Below are positions 20,250-30,651 of a stretch of DNA of 64,000 nt, piece after piece. The notes below the pieces were generated by a model that was not told the DNA's origin, did not search any database, and saw nothing but the letters and a program-made list of their open reading frames with translations. Origin of the DNA: Aminobacter carboxidus. GTDB taxonomy: Bacteria > Pseudomonadota > Alphaproteobacteria > Rhizobiales > Rhizobiaceae. Every line of letters begins with the position of its first letter. Position 1 is the first letter of the stretch. The translations under genes and the position numbers were made by a program. The stretch covers positions 310,001-374,000 of the forward strand of contig NZ_JACZEP010000004.1 of NCBI RefSeq assembly GCF_014863355.1, written 5' to 3'.

Positions 20250-20469
20250 GTAAATGGACAAAAGCAGTCGCAGCATTTCCATTCCGCCGCCGGCGCAGAC
20301 CCGGTGCCGGCTGGCCGCTCGGTACCTGCCAAATCCAGCTCTTTGTCGACGGTACGAGGCATAACAGCAGCCCTCATGGCGAACCTAGTTGGGAAAGGCC
20401 GCGCTGCCCCTCATCCGGCCCTTCGGGCCACCTTCTCCCCGTGAACGGGGAGAAGGAAGAGCGCCCGCT
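20250..20469. other. Spacer after SLATT gene, with R4 repeat copy 1
   Basis: Composition returns to GC-rich near 20265. The R4 repeat (20403-20458) starts CTGCCCCTCATCCGGCCC and contains hairpins CCGGCCCTTCGGGCC and TTCTCCCCGTGAACGGGGAG. It is directly 3' of the minus-strand flavoprotein gene. No gene seen. Confidence 0.55.
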
Positions 20470-22442
20470 TCACAGCCCAATCTTCTCCGCTGGCGGCCCC
20501 GGGAAGCGCGCGTGATCCGGCGCTCCCTCCGGCGTGCCGAGCAAATCACGCACCGCGCGGACGCCCTGGTCGATCGCCGAGTGGGCGTAGGCGTAGGCGC
20601 TGCTGTCGGCATTGGCGATCGCGATGCGACCCCAGGGCTTGCGCGCCGCTTCGATGGGCAGCTCACCGTCCGGCCAGAAGCGGTCGCCCGGGCGCATATA
20701 TTCGAAGGCGTAGCCATGCGACCAGCGATTGCAGGTGATGGCCTCGATGTCGCGGGCGGGGTCGAAGCCGCCGCCCGACAGCGCGCGGCAAAGCAGGTCG
20801 CGGATCGAGCGCTCCATCTCCTCGAAGCTCAGCGTCATCATTGCGCGGCGACCGGCAAGCGCCTGCTCGCGCGGGGCGAGGCCCGAACTTGTCATCACCT
20901 TGGACAGGTGCAGAACGACGGGGTCGCTTGGCTTGTCGGCGAATTTGTAGGTGCCCATCGAGACGGGAAAATCGATGTCGGCACCGCTCCAGAAATCGCC
21001 GCGCGCCCTGAAGCCGTCGATCTTGAGCTTGTCGAAGGCCTGCCAGTTGCGGAGTTGCACGTTGGTGTAGATCAGCGGCACCTTCTGCTGGTCGTTGAGG
21101 GCCGTGACCTGCTCGGCGCCCAGCTCGTCGGTGAGATAGGGGATGACGCGGTGCCAGCAGGCCAACACGACGTGGTCGGCCTTGACGCTGACCGGCTTGC
21201 CGGCGGCGTTGGCATAGGTGACGTTGACCGAGCTGGCGCTGTCGGCTGTGCCATCATGGGCGACCTTGACGACTGTCGCATTCAGCCTGATGCGGACGGG
21301 ATTGTCTGCCTTGTCGAGGGCTGAATAGTCGACGGTTTCGGTGACCAGCTCTTCCATCGTCGTGCCGGCGAGCGCGCCCGGCACCAGCGTGCGCACCAGG
21401 GCGCGGGCGATGCCGGCGTTGCCATCGGGGAAATGGTAGATGTAGTCGTCGGGGTCGGTGAAGGCGAGACGACCGGACGGGCTGTTGTATTTCGACACGG
21501 CTTCGCCGAGGTCCATGCCGCCGAAGCCCGGATTGCCGTTGGCGCGCGCGTCGAGCGCGCTGGCGGCATCAATGCCGACGCCGAAATAGCCATTGGTCGA
21601 CGTGGCGAAGTAGTCGGCGACTTGAGGGTCCACCTTTGCGTGGTCGAGCAGGAACGCCTTGTAGGTGATCTCCGACAGCTTCTCCAGGCGCTGCTCGGTG
21701 GTCAGGCCGGGCAGGTAATCGCCGGGCGCCTCGATCAGCGCGATCAGATCGGCCTTGGCCTTGTCGTTCAGCGGCGTCTCAGCCACCCAGTCGGGGGTCT
21801 TGCCGGTGCGGATGACCAGCTTGTCTTCGCCCCACTGCTCCTTGGAGAAGAAGATGGCGCCCGACAGGCCGCGCTCCTCGCACCATTTCTGGTCGTAGAA
21901 GGTTTCGAAGCGTTTTGGCTCGATGCCGATGTCGGCGAGCAGCGCGTTGACGGCGGGGCTGAAAAAGCTCGGCGTCTGCATCGACTGGCTGCCGCCATAG
22001 CCGATGAGCTTGGCGCCATTCGAGGCGGTGAATTCGTTGCGCTTGGCGTGGCCGCCAAAATCCTCGAGCGGATCGATGATCAGAACGCGCTTGTCTGGAC
22101 CTGCCTGCTTGCGGAAGCTGTGAGCGGCGGCAAGGCCCGAAATGCCGGCACCTACAACCACCAGGTCGTAGCTTTCGGCGCTATCAGTGACCTGGCCGGC
22201 ATCGGACCAGTAGGTGCCGTCGCGGACGGCGTGCATGACGTTCTGGGCAGCGTCGGTCTGGCCCTGCAGGCCGGCAGCGGCGGGGGATAGGTAGCAAAGG
22301 CGCCTTGCGCATGAGCTGGGGCGGGGGCCATGGCGCGGAACGCCACGGCACCGCCGATCGCCATCGCCACGCCATCCATGAAATCGCGCCTTGAAATAGC
22401 GCGGTCCATACCCAGTTTCTTGTCCTTTTCAGTCCAGTTCAT
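20470..22442 (-). pseudogene. Tat-exported FAD-dependent amine-oxidase-like protein, interrupted by a frameshift
   Basis: Two overlapping frames form one gene. The upstream frame (from 22442) encodes a twin-arginine signal, ISRRDFMDGVAMAIGGAVAF, and runs to TYPPPLPA. The downstream frame (20470-22236) carries the FAD-binding motif DLVVVGAGISGLAAAHSFR and the amine-oxidase-like body, ending GRIAIANADSSAYAYAHSAIDQ. A single missing base near 22268-22275 accounts for the break: adding one base joins LPA to GLQGQTDAAQNVMHAVRDG. As read, no protein has both the export signal and the flavin domain; translation from ATG 22236 would give a cytoplasmic form. A sequencing error is possible. Confidence 0.75.
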
Positions 22443-22545
22443 GATGTTCCCTCTTGCAGAATGCGCGGGGAAGGCTAGCCATCTTCACGGTGTCAGTAAA
22501 TCGACAGAACAGTCGATGCCGCACGGTGGCGAATAATTCGACGCT

Positions 22546-22570
22546 GCAATGCAATACATGTTTGCACTGC
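22546..22570. promoter_or_regulatory. Inverted repeat in a divergent promoter region
   Basis: GCAATGCAA and TTGCACTGC (8 of 9 paired) are separated by seven bases. The 297-base spacer between the flavoprotein gene and the divergent secreted-protein gene otherwise shows no feature I can name. Confidence 0.3.
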
Positions 22571-22739
22571 GGGATGACTGTTGAGTGGAGCGACAATGGT
22601 GAGACTGTAGAACCACGGCGGGCGCCAGGTGCGGGTCCGCCGTCATGGACAAAGCCCGGGCCTTCCGCTCTACGCAAGCGGCCGCGGGCGCGCCCCGCAT
22701 GAGTCGGGCATGGGCCGTGGTTTCAATCAGGGGAAGAGC

Positions 22740-23153
22740 ATGCGCATTCGGTCGATGATGATGGGGGCAGCCGCCCTGGTGGTGGCTGGGGCGTTGGCGC
22801 AGCACGCGCAGGCCGAAGGGTTCGAAAACATCGTGCTGTCGGCCAGCGAAGGCGCGGAAGAGACGCAAGCGACGTTCGCGCCGGATACGGCGAAGATTTT
22901 CCTCTCCGCCGACCTGACGGACGCCGTGGCGTCGGGATCGAAGCTGACGGTAAGCTGGATTTCGGTCGATTCAGGCGGTGTCGCGCCGGCGAACTACAAG
23001 ATCGACGAGGTCAGCTTCGAGATCGGCATGATCGAAAACCATGTCGACGCCTCGATGACCAAGCCGGATGCCGGCTGGCCGGTCGGCACCTACCAGGTAC
23101 AGATCGCCGTCGACGATGCGTTGAAGGAAACGGTGGATTTTGCCGTGAAGTGA
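22740..23153 (+). CDS. Small secreted hypothetical protein
   Basis: 137 residues with a signal peptide (MRIRSMMMGAAALVVAGALA, cleavage after AQHAQA at about residue 26). The mature part has beta-strand character (AKIFLSADLTD, KLTVSWISVDSG, YQVQIAVDDALKETVDFAVK) and no cysteine. The ATG at 22740 has GGGGAAG upstream; the longer frame from 22629 has no such site. Function unknown; an immunoglobulin-like fold is possible. Divergent from the Tat flavoprotein gene. Confidence 0.7.
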   Translation: MRIRSMMMGAAALVVAGALAQHAQAEGFENIVLSASEGAEETQATFAPDTAKIFLSADLTDAVASGSKLTVSWISVDSGGVAPANYKIDEVSFEIGMIENHVDASMTKPDAGWPVGTYQVQIAVDDALKETVDFAVK

Positions 23154-23207
23154 TGGGGCGGGGGCGAAAGCCCCTTCACCCGGCCGGAAGAGGAGGATTG
23201 CAGCGCT

Positions 23208-23265
23208 GGCGCTGCCCCTCATCCGGCCCTGAGGGGCCACCTTCTCCTCGCAGGCGGGGAGTAGG
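23208..23265. repeat. R4 repeat, copy 2
   Basis: CTGCCCCTCATCCGGCCC followed by a GGGGCCACCTTCTC block and a closing GC hairpin, nearly identical to 20403-20458. Again directly 3' of a minus-strand gene (lepA), consistent with a transcript-end role. Confidence 0.6.
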
Positions 23266-23274
23266 AAAATAGAG

Positions 23275-25083
<1,809 letters not shown>

Positions 25084-25174
25084 GCGCCGCGCTTTAGCAG
25101 GGGCGGCTTTGCTTAACAAGCAGGTGGGTTAACAAGCCGCGCGGAAGTGCTGCACGGCTTTGCGCTGACCCTTG

Positions 25175-25813
25175 CTACCAGCGCAGCACGTAACGGCCGG
25201 CAAGCGCGCCGACGGCGGTCAGCATGGCGATGGCCAGCGTGTACCAGGTGGCGACGAAGAACGGCGAGTCGTCGAAGCAATGCGCGGCATAGAGCGTGGC
25301 GGCAAGGCCGCCGGCGAGCAGGCCGCAGGCGGCTCCGGTGAGCGTGGGCCGCGTCGGTGCGCCCTGGCGCATGGCGGCGAGGAAGATGCCGAGCGGGCCA
25401 AGGCCGATGAGCGGGATCAGCGTCAGGCAGACGCGGGCATTGGTACCGACGAGCCGCGTCGCCCATTCAGTTGATGGAATGGTGGCGAGTTCGATCGAAA
25501 TGGCGCCGAGCAGGATGGCGGGGGCGACGGCGAGCAAGGCGACGCGCATGCCGAGCCGCGCACCGGGACGGGCGAGTGTAAGAGCCAGCGCACCCGATGT
25601 GGCGAGCAGCGCCAGGGTGACGACGAACTTGATGAGGAAGCGCCAGGTTTCGGCGGCGGCGGCGAAATCGGCGCGCGGACCAGCGAGGTAGGAAAAGACG
25701 ATCGCAGCGATCACGCTGGCGATGGCAACAGCGGCCAGCAGCAGCGCGCCAAGCGAGCGAGGGCGCGCTGTTGCGTCACTGGAAATCGCCTTGATGAGAT
25801 CCTTCGTTTCCAT
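25175..25813 (-). CDS. nrsF: NrsF-like (DUF1109) membrane anti-sigma factor
   Basis: About 212 residues, with a short cytoplasmic N-terminus (METKDLIKAISSDATARP) then six predicted transmembrane helices. This is the layout of DUF1109/NrsF proteins, which hold SigF-type ECF sigma factors inactive at the inner membrane in Caulobacter and relatives. It follows the sigma gene by about 12 bases on the same strand. Conserved Cys in the membrane region (such as GAACGLLAGG and AAHCFDDSPFF) are typical of the family. The ATG at 25813 has good spacing to upstream GGAA. Confidence 0.82.
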   Translation of the reverse strand: METKDLIKAISSDATARPRSLGALLLAAVAIASVIAAIVFSYLAGPRADFAAAAETWRFLIKFVVTLALLATSGALALTLARPGARLGMRVALLAVAPAILLGAISIELATIPSTEWATRLVGTNARVCLTLIPLIGLGPLGIFLAAMRQGAPTRPTLTGAACGLLAGGLAATLYAAHCFDDSPFFVATWYTLAIAMLTAVGALAGRYVLRW

Positions 25814-25824
25814 TTCCGTTCCGT

Positions 25825-26361
25825 TCAGTCCTGTCCGAAGCGACGCGCGATCGCCTTGAGGCCGCGATGCAGCGCCACCCGCACCGCCGTCTCCGTCATT
25901 CCAAGCGCATTGGCCGTCTCGCCGATCGAAGCACCCTCGACCGAAACCGAGGCAACGACGCTGCGCTGCACCGGCGCCAGGCCGTCGAGCGCACGGCCGA
26001 TGTCGCGCTCGCCCACTTCGGCCTTTTCGGGCTCGGCGAGCGTATCGGCGAAGTCTGATATGTCGACCTCGATGCGCTTGCCGCGGCGGCGGAAGGCATC
26101 GATCAGCTTGTAGCGGGCGATTGCATAGACCCAAGGAGTCACTGCTTCATCCTGACGCCAGGTATGACGCTTCAGATGAATTGCAAGCAGAACCTCCTGC
26201 ACGACATCCTCCGGATCGACGCCACCATGGACGATACGCCTGCGGCAGTATCCGCGCACCAATTGCGCCACGCCGTCGAGAAAAACTGCGTAAGCGCCTT
26301 CATCGCCGACTATTGCCGCCCTGAAAAGCCGGGCGAGTTCGGCGTCATCCGTCCTCGTCAA
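25825..26361 (-). CDS. sigF: ECF sigma factor, SigF (ECF16-like) type
   Basis: 178 residues: sigma-2 region with [20 protein letters not shown] (about 49-68) and sigma-4 region with [20 protein letters not shown] (about 143-162). It is paired with an NrsF-like anti-sigma and is divergent from a bufferin operon, as in Caulobacter where SigF controls such operons. Start is TTG at 26361, supported by GAGGAGG nine bases upstream; no better in-frame start was seen. Likely released by metal or oxidative stress. Confidence 0.85.
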   Translation of the reverse strand: MTRTDDAELARLFRAAIVGDEGAYAVFLDGVAQLVRGYCRRRIVHGGVDPEDVVQEVLLAIHLKRHTWRQDEAVTPWVYAIARYKLIDAFRRRGKRIEVDISDFADTLAEPEKAEVGERDIGRALDGLAPVQRSVVASVSVEGASIGETANALGMTETAVRVALHRGLKAIARRFGQD

Positions 26362-26471
26362 GCTTGTCTTCCTCCTCTTCGGCTCAAAAAGCCGTTTGTT
26401 ACTTCGGCCGACGCAGAAATATTATCACGCCAGCTGCCTTCTTACTCACGAAACCGTGTTCACGGCACGAC

Positions 26472-26497
26472 GTAACGAATGGCGAGGTGCCGGCGAA
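26472..26497 (+). promoter_or_regulatory. SigF-type promoter for the bufferin operon
   Basis: GTAACG (26472-26477), 16 bases, then CGAA (26494-26497). From memory the Caulobacter SigF consensus is GTAACC-N16-CGAA. Transcription would start near 26504, about 50 bases before the bufA start codon. Confidence 0.6.
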
Positions 26498-26553
26498 GTC
26501 GTCGGCATGGGACGCAGAACGCTTCCCTGTCAATCCTTTATCAGGAGTACGTC

Positions 26554-26841
26554 ATGAATCGCCAGACCCTCGCCCTTGCTCTCGCCGGCTCGCTCGCATC
26601 GGCCCTCGCCACCGCAGCCTATGCCGCTCCGCTGGCCCCCGAGAAGATGGTTGGCATGGAAAAGTGCTACGGCATTTCGCTCAAGGGCCAGAACGATTGC
26701 GCCGCCGGAGCAGGTACGACCTGTGCCGGCACCTCGACCATGGACTACCAGGGCAACGCCTGGAAGGCCGTGCCGGCCGGCACCTGCACCACGATGGACG
26801 TCGGCGGCCACAAGGGCATGCTCGAACCGACCGCCATGTGA
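26554..26841 (+). CDS. bufA: Bufferin precursor (DUF2282 RiPP)
   Basis: 95 residues. A signal peptide (about 1-24, ending ATAAYA) is followed by a mature part with four Cys at about 38, 49, 57 and 78 in the DUF2282 pattern EKCYG, NDCAAG, TTCAG, AGTC. Bufferins are periplasmic ribosomally made peptides whose Cys are modified by an MNIO enzyme so that they bind copper. CAGGAG lies upstream of the ATG. First gene of the operon behind the SigF-type promoter. A perfect hairpin follows the stop codon. Confidence 0.88.
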   Translation: MNRQTLALALAGSLASALATAAYAAPLAPEKMVGMEKCYGISLKGQNDCAAGAGTTCAGTSTMDYQGNAWKAVPAGTCTTMDVGGHKGMLEPTAM

Positions 26842-26846
26842 TGCGC

Positions 26847-26872
26847 ATGGGGCCCGGCGCGCCGGGCCCCAT
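26847..26872 (+). terminator. Perfect intercistronic hairpin after bufA
   Basis: A 26-base perfect palindrome of arm ATGGGGCCCGGCG. There is no T-run, so it is more likely an mRNA-stabilising or attenuating hairpin than a full terminator. It could raise bufA mRNA over the enzyme genes downstream. Confidence 0.6.
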
Positions 26873-26903
26873 CTCGCCTGCCCGACCAATCCGAGCACCC
26901 AGC

Positions 26904-27791
26904 ATGAACACCGGCACACAAAGCGGCGAGGCCCTGCCCGCCCGCGCGGGCCTTGGCCTCAAGCCCGAGCACATCGACGAAATCATCGCGACCGAGCCCG
27001 ATGTCGGCTTCTTCGAGGTCCATGCCGAGAACTACATGGGCGATGGCGGGGCGCCGCACCGCGCGCTGACTGCGATCACAAGCCGCTATCCGCTGTCGCT
27101 GCATGGCGTCGGGCTGTCGATCGGGGCCGAACGGCCACTCGACAAGGCGCATCTGGCGCGGCTGAAGGCGCTGGTCGAGCGCTACCGGCCGCAGTCCTTT
27201 TCCGAGCACCTGGCCTGGTCGACGCATGAGAGCGGTTTTCTCAACGACCTGCTGCCGCTGCCCTACACGAAAGCGACGCTGGAGCGCGTCAGCGCCCATG
27301 TCGACGCGGTGCAGCAGACTGTCGGGGCGCGCATGCTGCTGGAAAACCCCTCGACCTACATATTGTTCGAAGACAGTGTGATCGACGAGATCGACTTCCT
27401 CGAAGCCATTGCCGAAAACACCGGCTGCGGCCTGCTGCTCGACGTCAACAATGTGATGGTGTCGGCGGTCAACCACCGCCTCGATGCCTTTGCCTACATC
27501 GACCGCTTTCCGGTCGAGCGCGTCGGCGAGATCCATCTCGCCGGCTACGACGAGACCGTCGACGGTGCCGGCGACCGGTTGCTGATCGACGCCCACAATT
27601 CGACCGTCGCCGACGACGTGTTTGCGCTCTACCGGCATACTCTCGGCCGCACTGGCCCGGTGCCTACGCTGATCGAATGGGACAATGACGTGCCGGCCTT
27701 TCCGGTGCTGCTGGCGGAGGCGACGCACGCCAATCAGATGCTCGACGCGGCCCCGCATTGGCGCGACGTGCGCGTTGCCAGGCGGGCATGA
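26904..27791 (+). CDS. bufB: MNIO-family (DUF692) peptide-modifying iron oxygenase
   Basis: 295 residues, a TIM-barrel multinuclear non-haem iron oxidase. Likely metal ligands are visible: LHGVGLSIG (His 67), SEHLAW (Glu 101, His 102), LLENPSTYI (Glu 147), LLDVNNV (Asp 180, Asn 182), EIHLAGY (His 211), DAHNSTV (His 231) and IEWDNDVP (Glu 258). It would oxidise Cys in the BufA precursor, with BufC as partner. Its stop codon overlaps the bufC start (ATGA). Confidence 0.9.
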   Translation: MNTGTQSGEALPARAGLGLKPEHIDEIIATEPDVGFFEVHAENYMGDGGAPHRALTAITSRYPLSLHGVGLSIGAERPLDKAHLARLKALVERYRPQSFSEHLAWSTHESGFLNDLLPLPYTKATLERVSAHVDAVQQTVGARMLLENPSTYILFEDSVIDEIDFLEAIAENTGCGLLLDVNNVMVSAVNHRLDAFAYIDRFPVERVGEIHLAGYDETVDGAGDRLLIDAHNSTVADDVFALYRHTLGRTGPVPTLIEWDNDVPAFPVLLAEATHANQMLDAAPHWRDVRVARRA

Positions 27792-28540
27792 CGATGGACC
27801 AGAATGCGTTTGCCTCGGCCCTGCTCGATCCAACGTTGCCGGTGCCCGGCGGCGTGACCAGCGCGCGCGGCGAGGCCGATGCGGCGAGGTTCGCGGTCTA
27901 CCGCAACAACGTCGCGGTCTCGCTATCCAAGGCGCTGGGCCAGCGTTTCCCCGTCGTGCAGCGACTGGTCGGCGACGACTTCTTCGCCGGCATGGCGCGG
28001 GCCTACATCGCAACGACCCTGCCAGACAGCCCGCTGATGTTTGCCTATGGCGACACTTTTCCCGATTTCGTCGCCGGTTTCGCCCCGGCGGCGGCCCTGC
28101 CCTATCTCGCCGACACGGCACGGCTGGAGGCGCAATGGACGCGCGCCTACCACGCCGCCGACATTGCCCCGCTGACCGTCGAGGCACTGGCAGGGCTGGC
28201 GCCCGAACTGCTCGGCGGCGCCAGGCTTGCGCCGCACCCGGCGGCGGCACTGGTGCGCTCGGCCTATTCGGTCGGCATGATCTGGCAGGCCCATCAGGGT
28301 GACGAGGTCGGCGCGCAGACGGTGATGACGCCGGAGAGCGTCATGATCACCCGACCGGAATTCGACGTGAGAGTGCATGTCATTGCCGAAGCCGACGCGG
28401 TGTTTGCGGCAGCACTGCTGCGCGGCGAAAGCATTGGCGAGGCGGCAACAGCCGCCTTCGGCACGGACCCGACATTCGACTTCGGCCGCGCCATCGTTGG
28501 CCTGACCTCGCTCGGCGCCTTCGCCGGACTGGCGTCCTAA
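27788..28540 (+). CDS. bufC: DUF2063 partner protein of the MNIO enzyme
   Basis: 250 residues. The N-terminal DUF2063 domain (about 5-95) carries the typical [30 protein letters not shown]. In MNIO systems this subunit recruits the precursor leader peptide to the enzyme. The C-terminal part is less conserved. Start is at ATG 27788, overlapping bufB by four bases, so translation is probably coupled. Confidence 0.87.
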   Translation: MTMDQNAFASALLDPTLPVPGGVTSARGEADAARFAVYRNNVAVSLSKALGQRFPVVQRLVGDDFFAGMARAYIATTLPDSPLMFAYGDTFPDFVAGFAPAAALPYLADTARLEAQWTRAYHAADIAPLTVEALAGLAPELLGGARLAPHPAAALVRSAYSVGMIWQAHQGDEVGAQTVMTPESVMITRPEFDVRVHVIAEADAVFAAALLRGESIGEAATAAFGTDPTFDFGRAIVGLTSLGAFAGLAS

Positions 28541-28556
28541 TCAAGGAGACATCGAG

Positions 28557-29060
28557 ATGACCGAGATCAACCACGCGCCTATGGCGCACAAGGCCGGTTT
28601 GGGCTGCGCAATCCGGCGCATCGAGGCCACCATTGCGGCGATCCCGGAGGCGCTGCCGCTGCTGGCGCTGCGCTTTGCCATCGCCGTGCCGTTCTTCAAG
28701 TCGGGACTGACCAAGTGGGACGGCTTCCTGACGCTGTCCAACGGCGCGCGCTATCTGTTCACCCAGGAATTTTCGCTGCACATTTTCGGCAACCAGTATG
28801 CTTATCCGGCGCCGATCCTGATGGCGACACTGGCCGGCATCGGCGAGATCGTGCTGCCCATCCTTTTGGTGCTTGGGTTGGGCACGCGCTTTGCCGCAAT
28901 CGGCATCCTGTTGATGACGGCGGTGATCCAGCTGACGGTGCCGGAAGGCTGGGCCAACTTCCACCTGCCCTGGGCGGCGATGGCGCTGGCGCTGGCCGTC
29001 TATGGCGGCGGGCAGCTGTCGCTGGACAGGCTGGTGGGCCTCAGCGCGCGCAAAAGCTGA
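28557..29060 (+). CDS. DoxX-family membrane protein of the bufferin operon
   Basis: 167 residues with four predicted transmembrane helices: ALPLLALRFAIAVPFFKSGL, the segment around AYPAPILMATLAGIGEIVLP, then LILVLGLGTRFAAIGILLMT-like and a C-terminal helix. DoxX proteins often close bufferin operons. AAGGAG lies upstream of the ATG at 28557, 16 bases after bufC. Role in the system is not known; a quinone-linked redox function has been suggested for DoxX. Confidence 0.83.
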   Translation: MTEINHAPMAHKAGLGCAIRRIEATIAAIPEALPLLALRFAIAVPFFKSGLTKWDGFLTLSNGARYLFTQEFSLHIFGNQYAYPAPILMATLAGIGEIVLPILLVLGLGTRFAAIGILLMTAVIQLTVPEGWANFHLPWAAMALALAVYGGGQLSLDRLVGLSARKS

Positions 29061-29159
29061 GGTGGCGTCAAGCTTGCGCAAAGCGGTTGACGTCGCCTGG
29101 AACCCACGCTCCTATACCGCCCGCAGCGAGGGACGCGCTGTGGACTGGAGGAGCATGTC

Positions 29160-29756
29160 ATGCCCGAAAAGGCGTATAGCGACGAGGGTTTGACAGCCGA
29201 GGCGCGGCCCGCCACCCAGGAGGACGCAGCCATACTGGCCAAGCTGGTCAACATGGCCGGCGACGGGCTGCCGCTCTATCTCTGGACCAAGATGGCCGAG
29301 GACGGCGAAGACCCCTGGGAGGTCGGCCGCAGGCGGGCACAACGCGAGGAAGGCAGCTTTTCCTATCGCAACGCGGTGGTGCTGGAGCATGGCAAGGTGA
29401 TTGCCTGCCTGATCGGCTATCCGATCGTGCCTTCGCTGCCCGGACCCGACACGCCTGCGATGTTCGTGCCGTTCAACATGCTCGAGGCGATGGCCGTCGG
29501 CAGCTGGTACGTCAACGTCATGGCAACGCTGCCCGAGGCACGGGCGCGCGGCTACGGCTCGCGGCTGCTGGCCATGGCCGACACGATCGCCGAGGCGACC
29601 GGCTGCACCGGCACCAGCCTGATCGTTTCGGACGCCAACACCGCCGCCCGGCACCTTTATGAAAGCGTCGGCTATCGCGCGATCGCCTCCGAGCCGATGG
29701 TCAAGGAAGGCTGGACCGGCGCTGGCGGCAACTGGGTGCTGATGGTCAAGCCGTGA
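29160..29756 (+). CDS. GNAT-family N-acetyltransferase
   Basis: 198 residues. The acetyl-CoA loop is LPEARARGYGSRLLAMAD (about 123-140), followed by LIVSDANTAARHLYESVGY, a standard GNAT fold end. N-terminal part includes AILAKLVNMAGDGLPLYLW. Substrate unknown. GGAGGAG is six bases before the ATG at 29160. A 99-base spacer separates it from doxX, so it may have its own promoter. Confidence 0.82.
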   Translation: MPEKAYSDEGLTAEARPATQEDAAILAKLVNMAGDGLPLYLWTKMAEDGEDPWEVGRRRAQREEGSFSYRNAVVLEHGKVIACLIGYPIVPSLPGPDTPAMFVPFNMLEAMAVGSWYVNVMATLPEARARGYGSRLLAMADTIAEATGCTGTSLIVSDANTAARHLYESVGYRAIASEPMVKEGWTGAGGNWVLMVKP

Positions 29757-29802
29757 AGCGTTTCTGACCCGACATGAGCGCGCGCCCGGAGCCCCTGCCC
29801 AA

Positions 29803-30570
29803 ATGAAATTCTGTGACGACACTATCATGGCCTATGACGCCTCGCGCCGAGTCTTCGATGAAGGCGAGGCGCTGACCTTCGACGACGCCTATCGGCTCGC
29901 CCATCTGCCGCTGGTGGCTTCAGGCCATGCCGAGATCATCAGCACCAAGGACGGGACGGACTATCGCAACGGGAGGTACGAGACGCCAAGGCATTCACTC
30001 GTCGTGCCCGTCGATGCCGAGCAACTGGCTAGATCCGAAACGTTTCGGCAGTTCAAAGAGGAGCTTCGCTCGTTTTCGTTCAGCGACAAGATCGCCTGGC
30101 ACATCGGCAATGAACGCGCCGGCAAGCTGCATGCGACCGTCGTCGGCGGCCTTTCCGAGGAAAACATCGCGCGCTGCGCCGAGGCTGCCGCTGCAGCGCT
30201 CGCACCGCTGGGTGACGTTTCGATGCGCATCGGCGGGCCGTTCCTGGGGCGGATCAATACCGCCCGGATCTACCTGCCGGTCTATCCCTGTTGCCAGCAC
30301 GGCGAGGACGTGTTCGGACTGGTGCAGCGTGCGTGCGGCGCGCGGCTGAGCCGCTTCTACGTCATCGGCTGTTATCATCTTGCAGCGCCGCTGACTGTTG
30401 CCGAGACGGCAGACCTCGCGGGACTGGCGGAGCGGTGGCGGCGGCGCGTGCTGGCCGAGCTGCCGGTGACGTCGCTCGTGGTGATGGCGACGAACGACGA
30501 CCTGGCGCTTTCCGGACGGGTGGTTGCGACGATCCCGGTGGGACCAGTATTTTTTCCCAATCCGCCGTGA
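29803..30570 (+). CDS. Hypothetical protein, no family recognised
   Basis: 255 residues, soluble, with no signal peptide. One HxT motif (KLHATVVGG, His about 110) and a later GCYHLAAPLT (about 188-197) recall 2H phosphoesterases, but the spacing and second motif do not fit well. There are several Cys (PCCQHGED, QRACGARL, IGCYHL). Codon use is like its GC-rich neighbours. It is about 47 bases after the GNAT gene on the same strand. An internal start at 29827 (MAYDASRRVFDEG) is possible. Confidence 0.6.
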   Translation: MKFCDDTIMAYDASRRVFDEGEALTFDDAYRLAHLPLVASGHAEIISTKDGTDYRNGRYETPRHSLVVPVDAEQLARSETFRQFKEELRSFSFSDKIAWHIGNERAGKLHATVVGGLSEENIARCAEAAAAALAPLGDVSMRIGGPFLGRINTARIYLPVYPCCQHGEDVFGLVQRACGARLSRFYVIGCYHLAAPLTVAETADLAGLAERWRRRVLAELPVTSLVVMATNDDLALSGRVVATIPVGPVFFPNPP

Positions 30571-30651
30571 ACCTTCTTCTCCCACCAGGACACCCATGAT
30601 CGTGGCGGCCAGCGAGCCGCAAAATCAAAGGTGTCCCAGAGGAGAACCGAA

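Larger units (their letters stand above)
17593..20262. other. AT-rich two-gene cassette (likely horizontally acquired defence island)
   Basis: Base composition drops sharply just after 17592 and recovers near 20265. Codons rare in the rest of the window (ATA, AGA, TTA) are frequent. It holds only a reverse transcriptase and a divergent SLATT-type membrane gene. No integrase, transposase, tRNA or flanking direct repeat was found by eye. Confidence 0.7.

Noticed and set aside
26745-28250. 501-residue minus-strand frame across the bufferin operon
   Set aside because: It is antisense to four well-supported genes and has a low-complexity, arginine-rich composition typical of GC-rich shadows.
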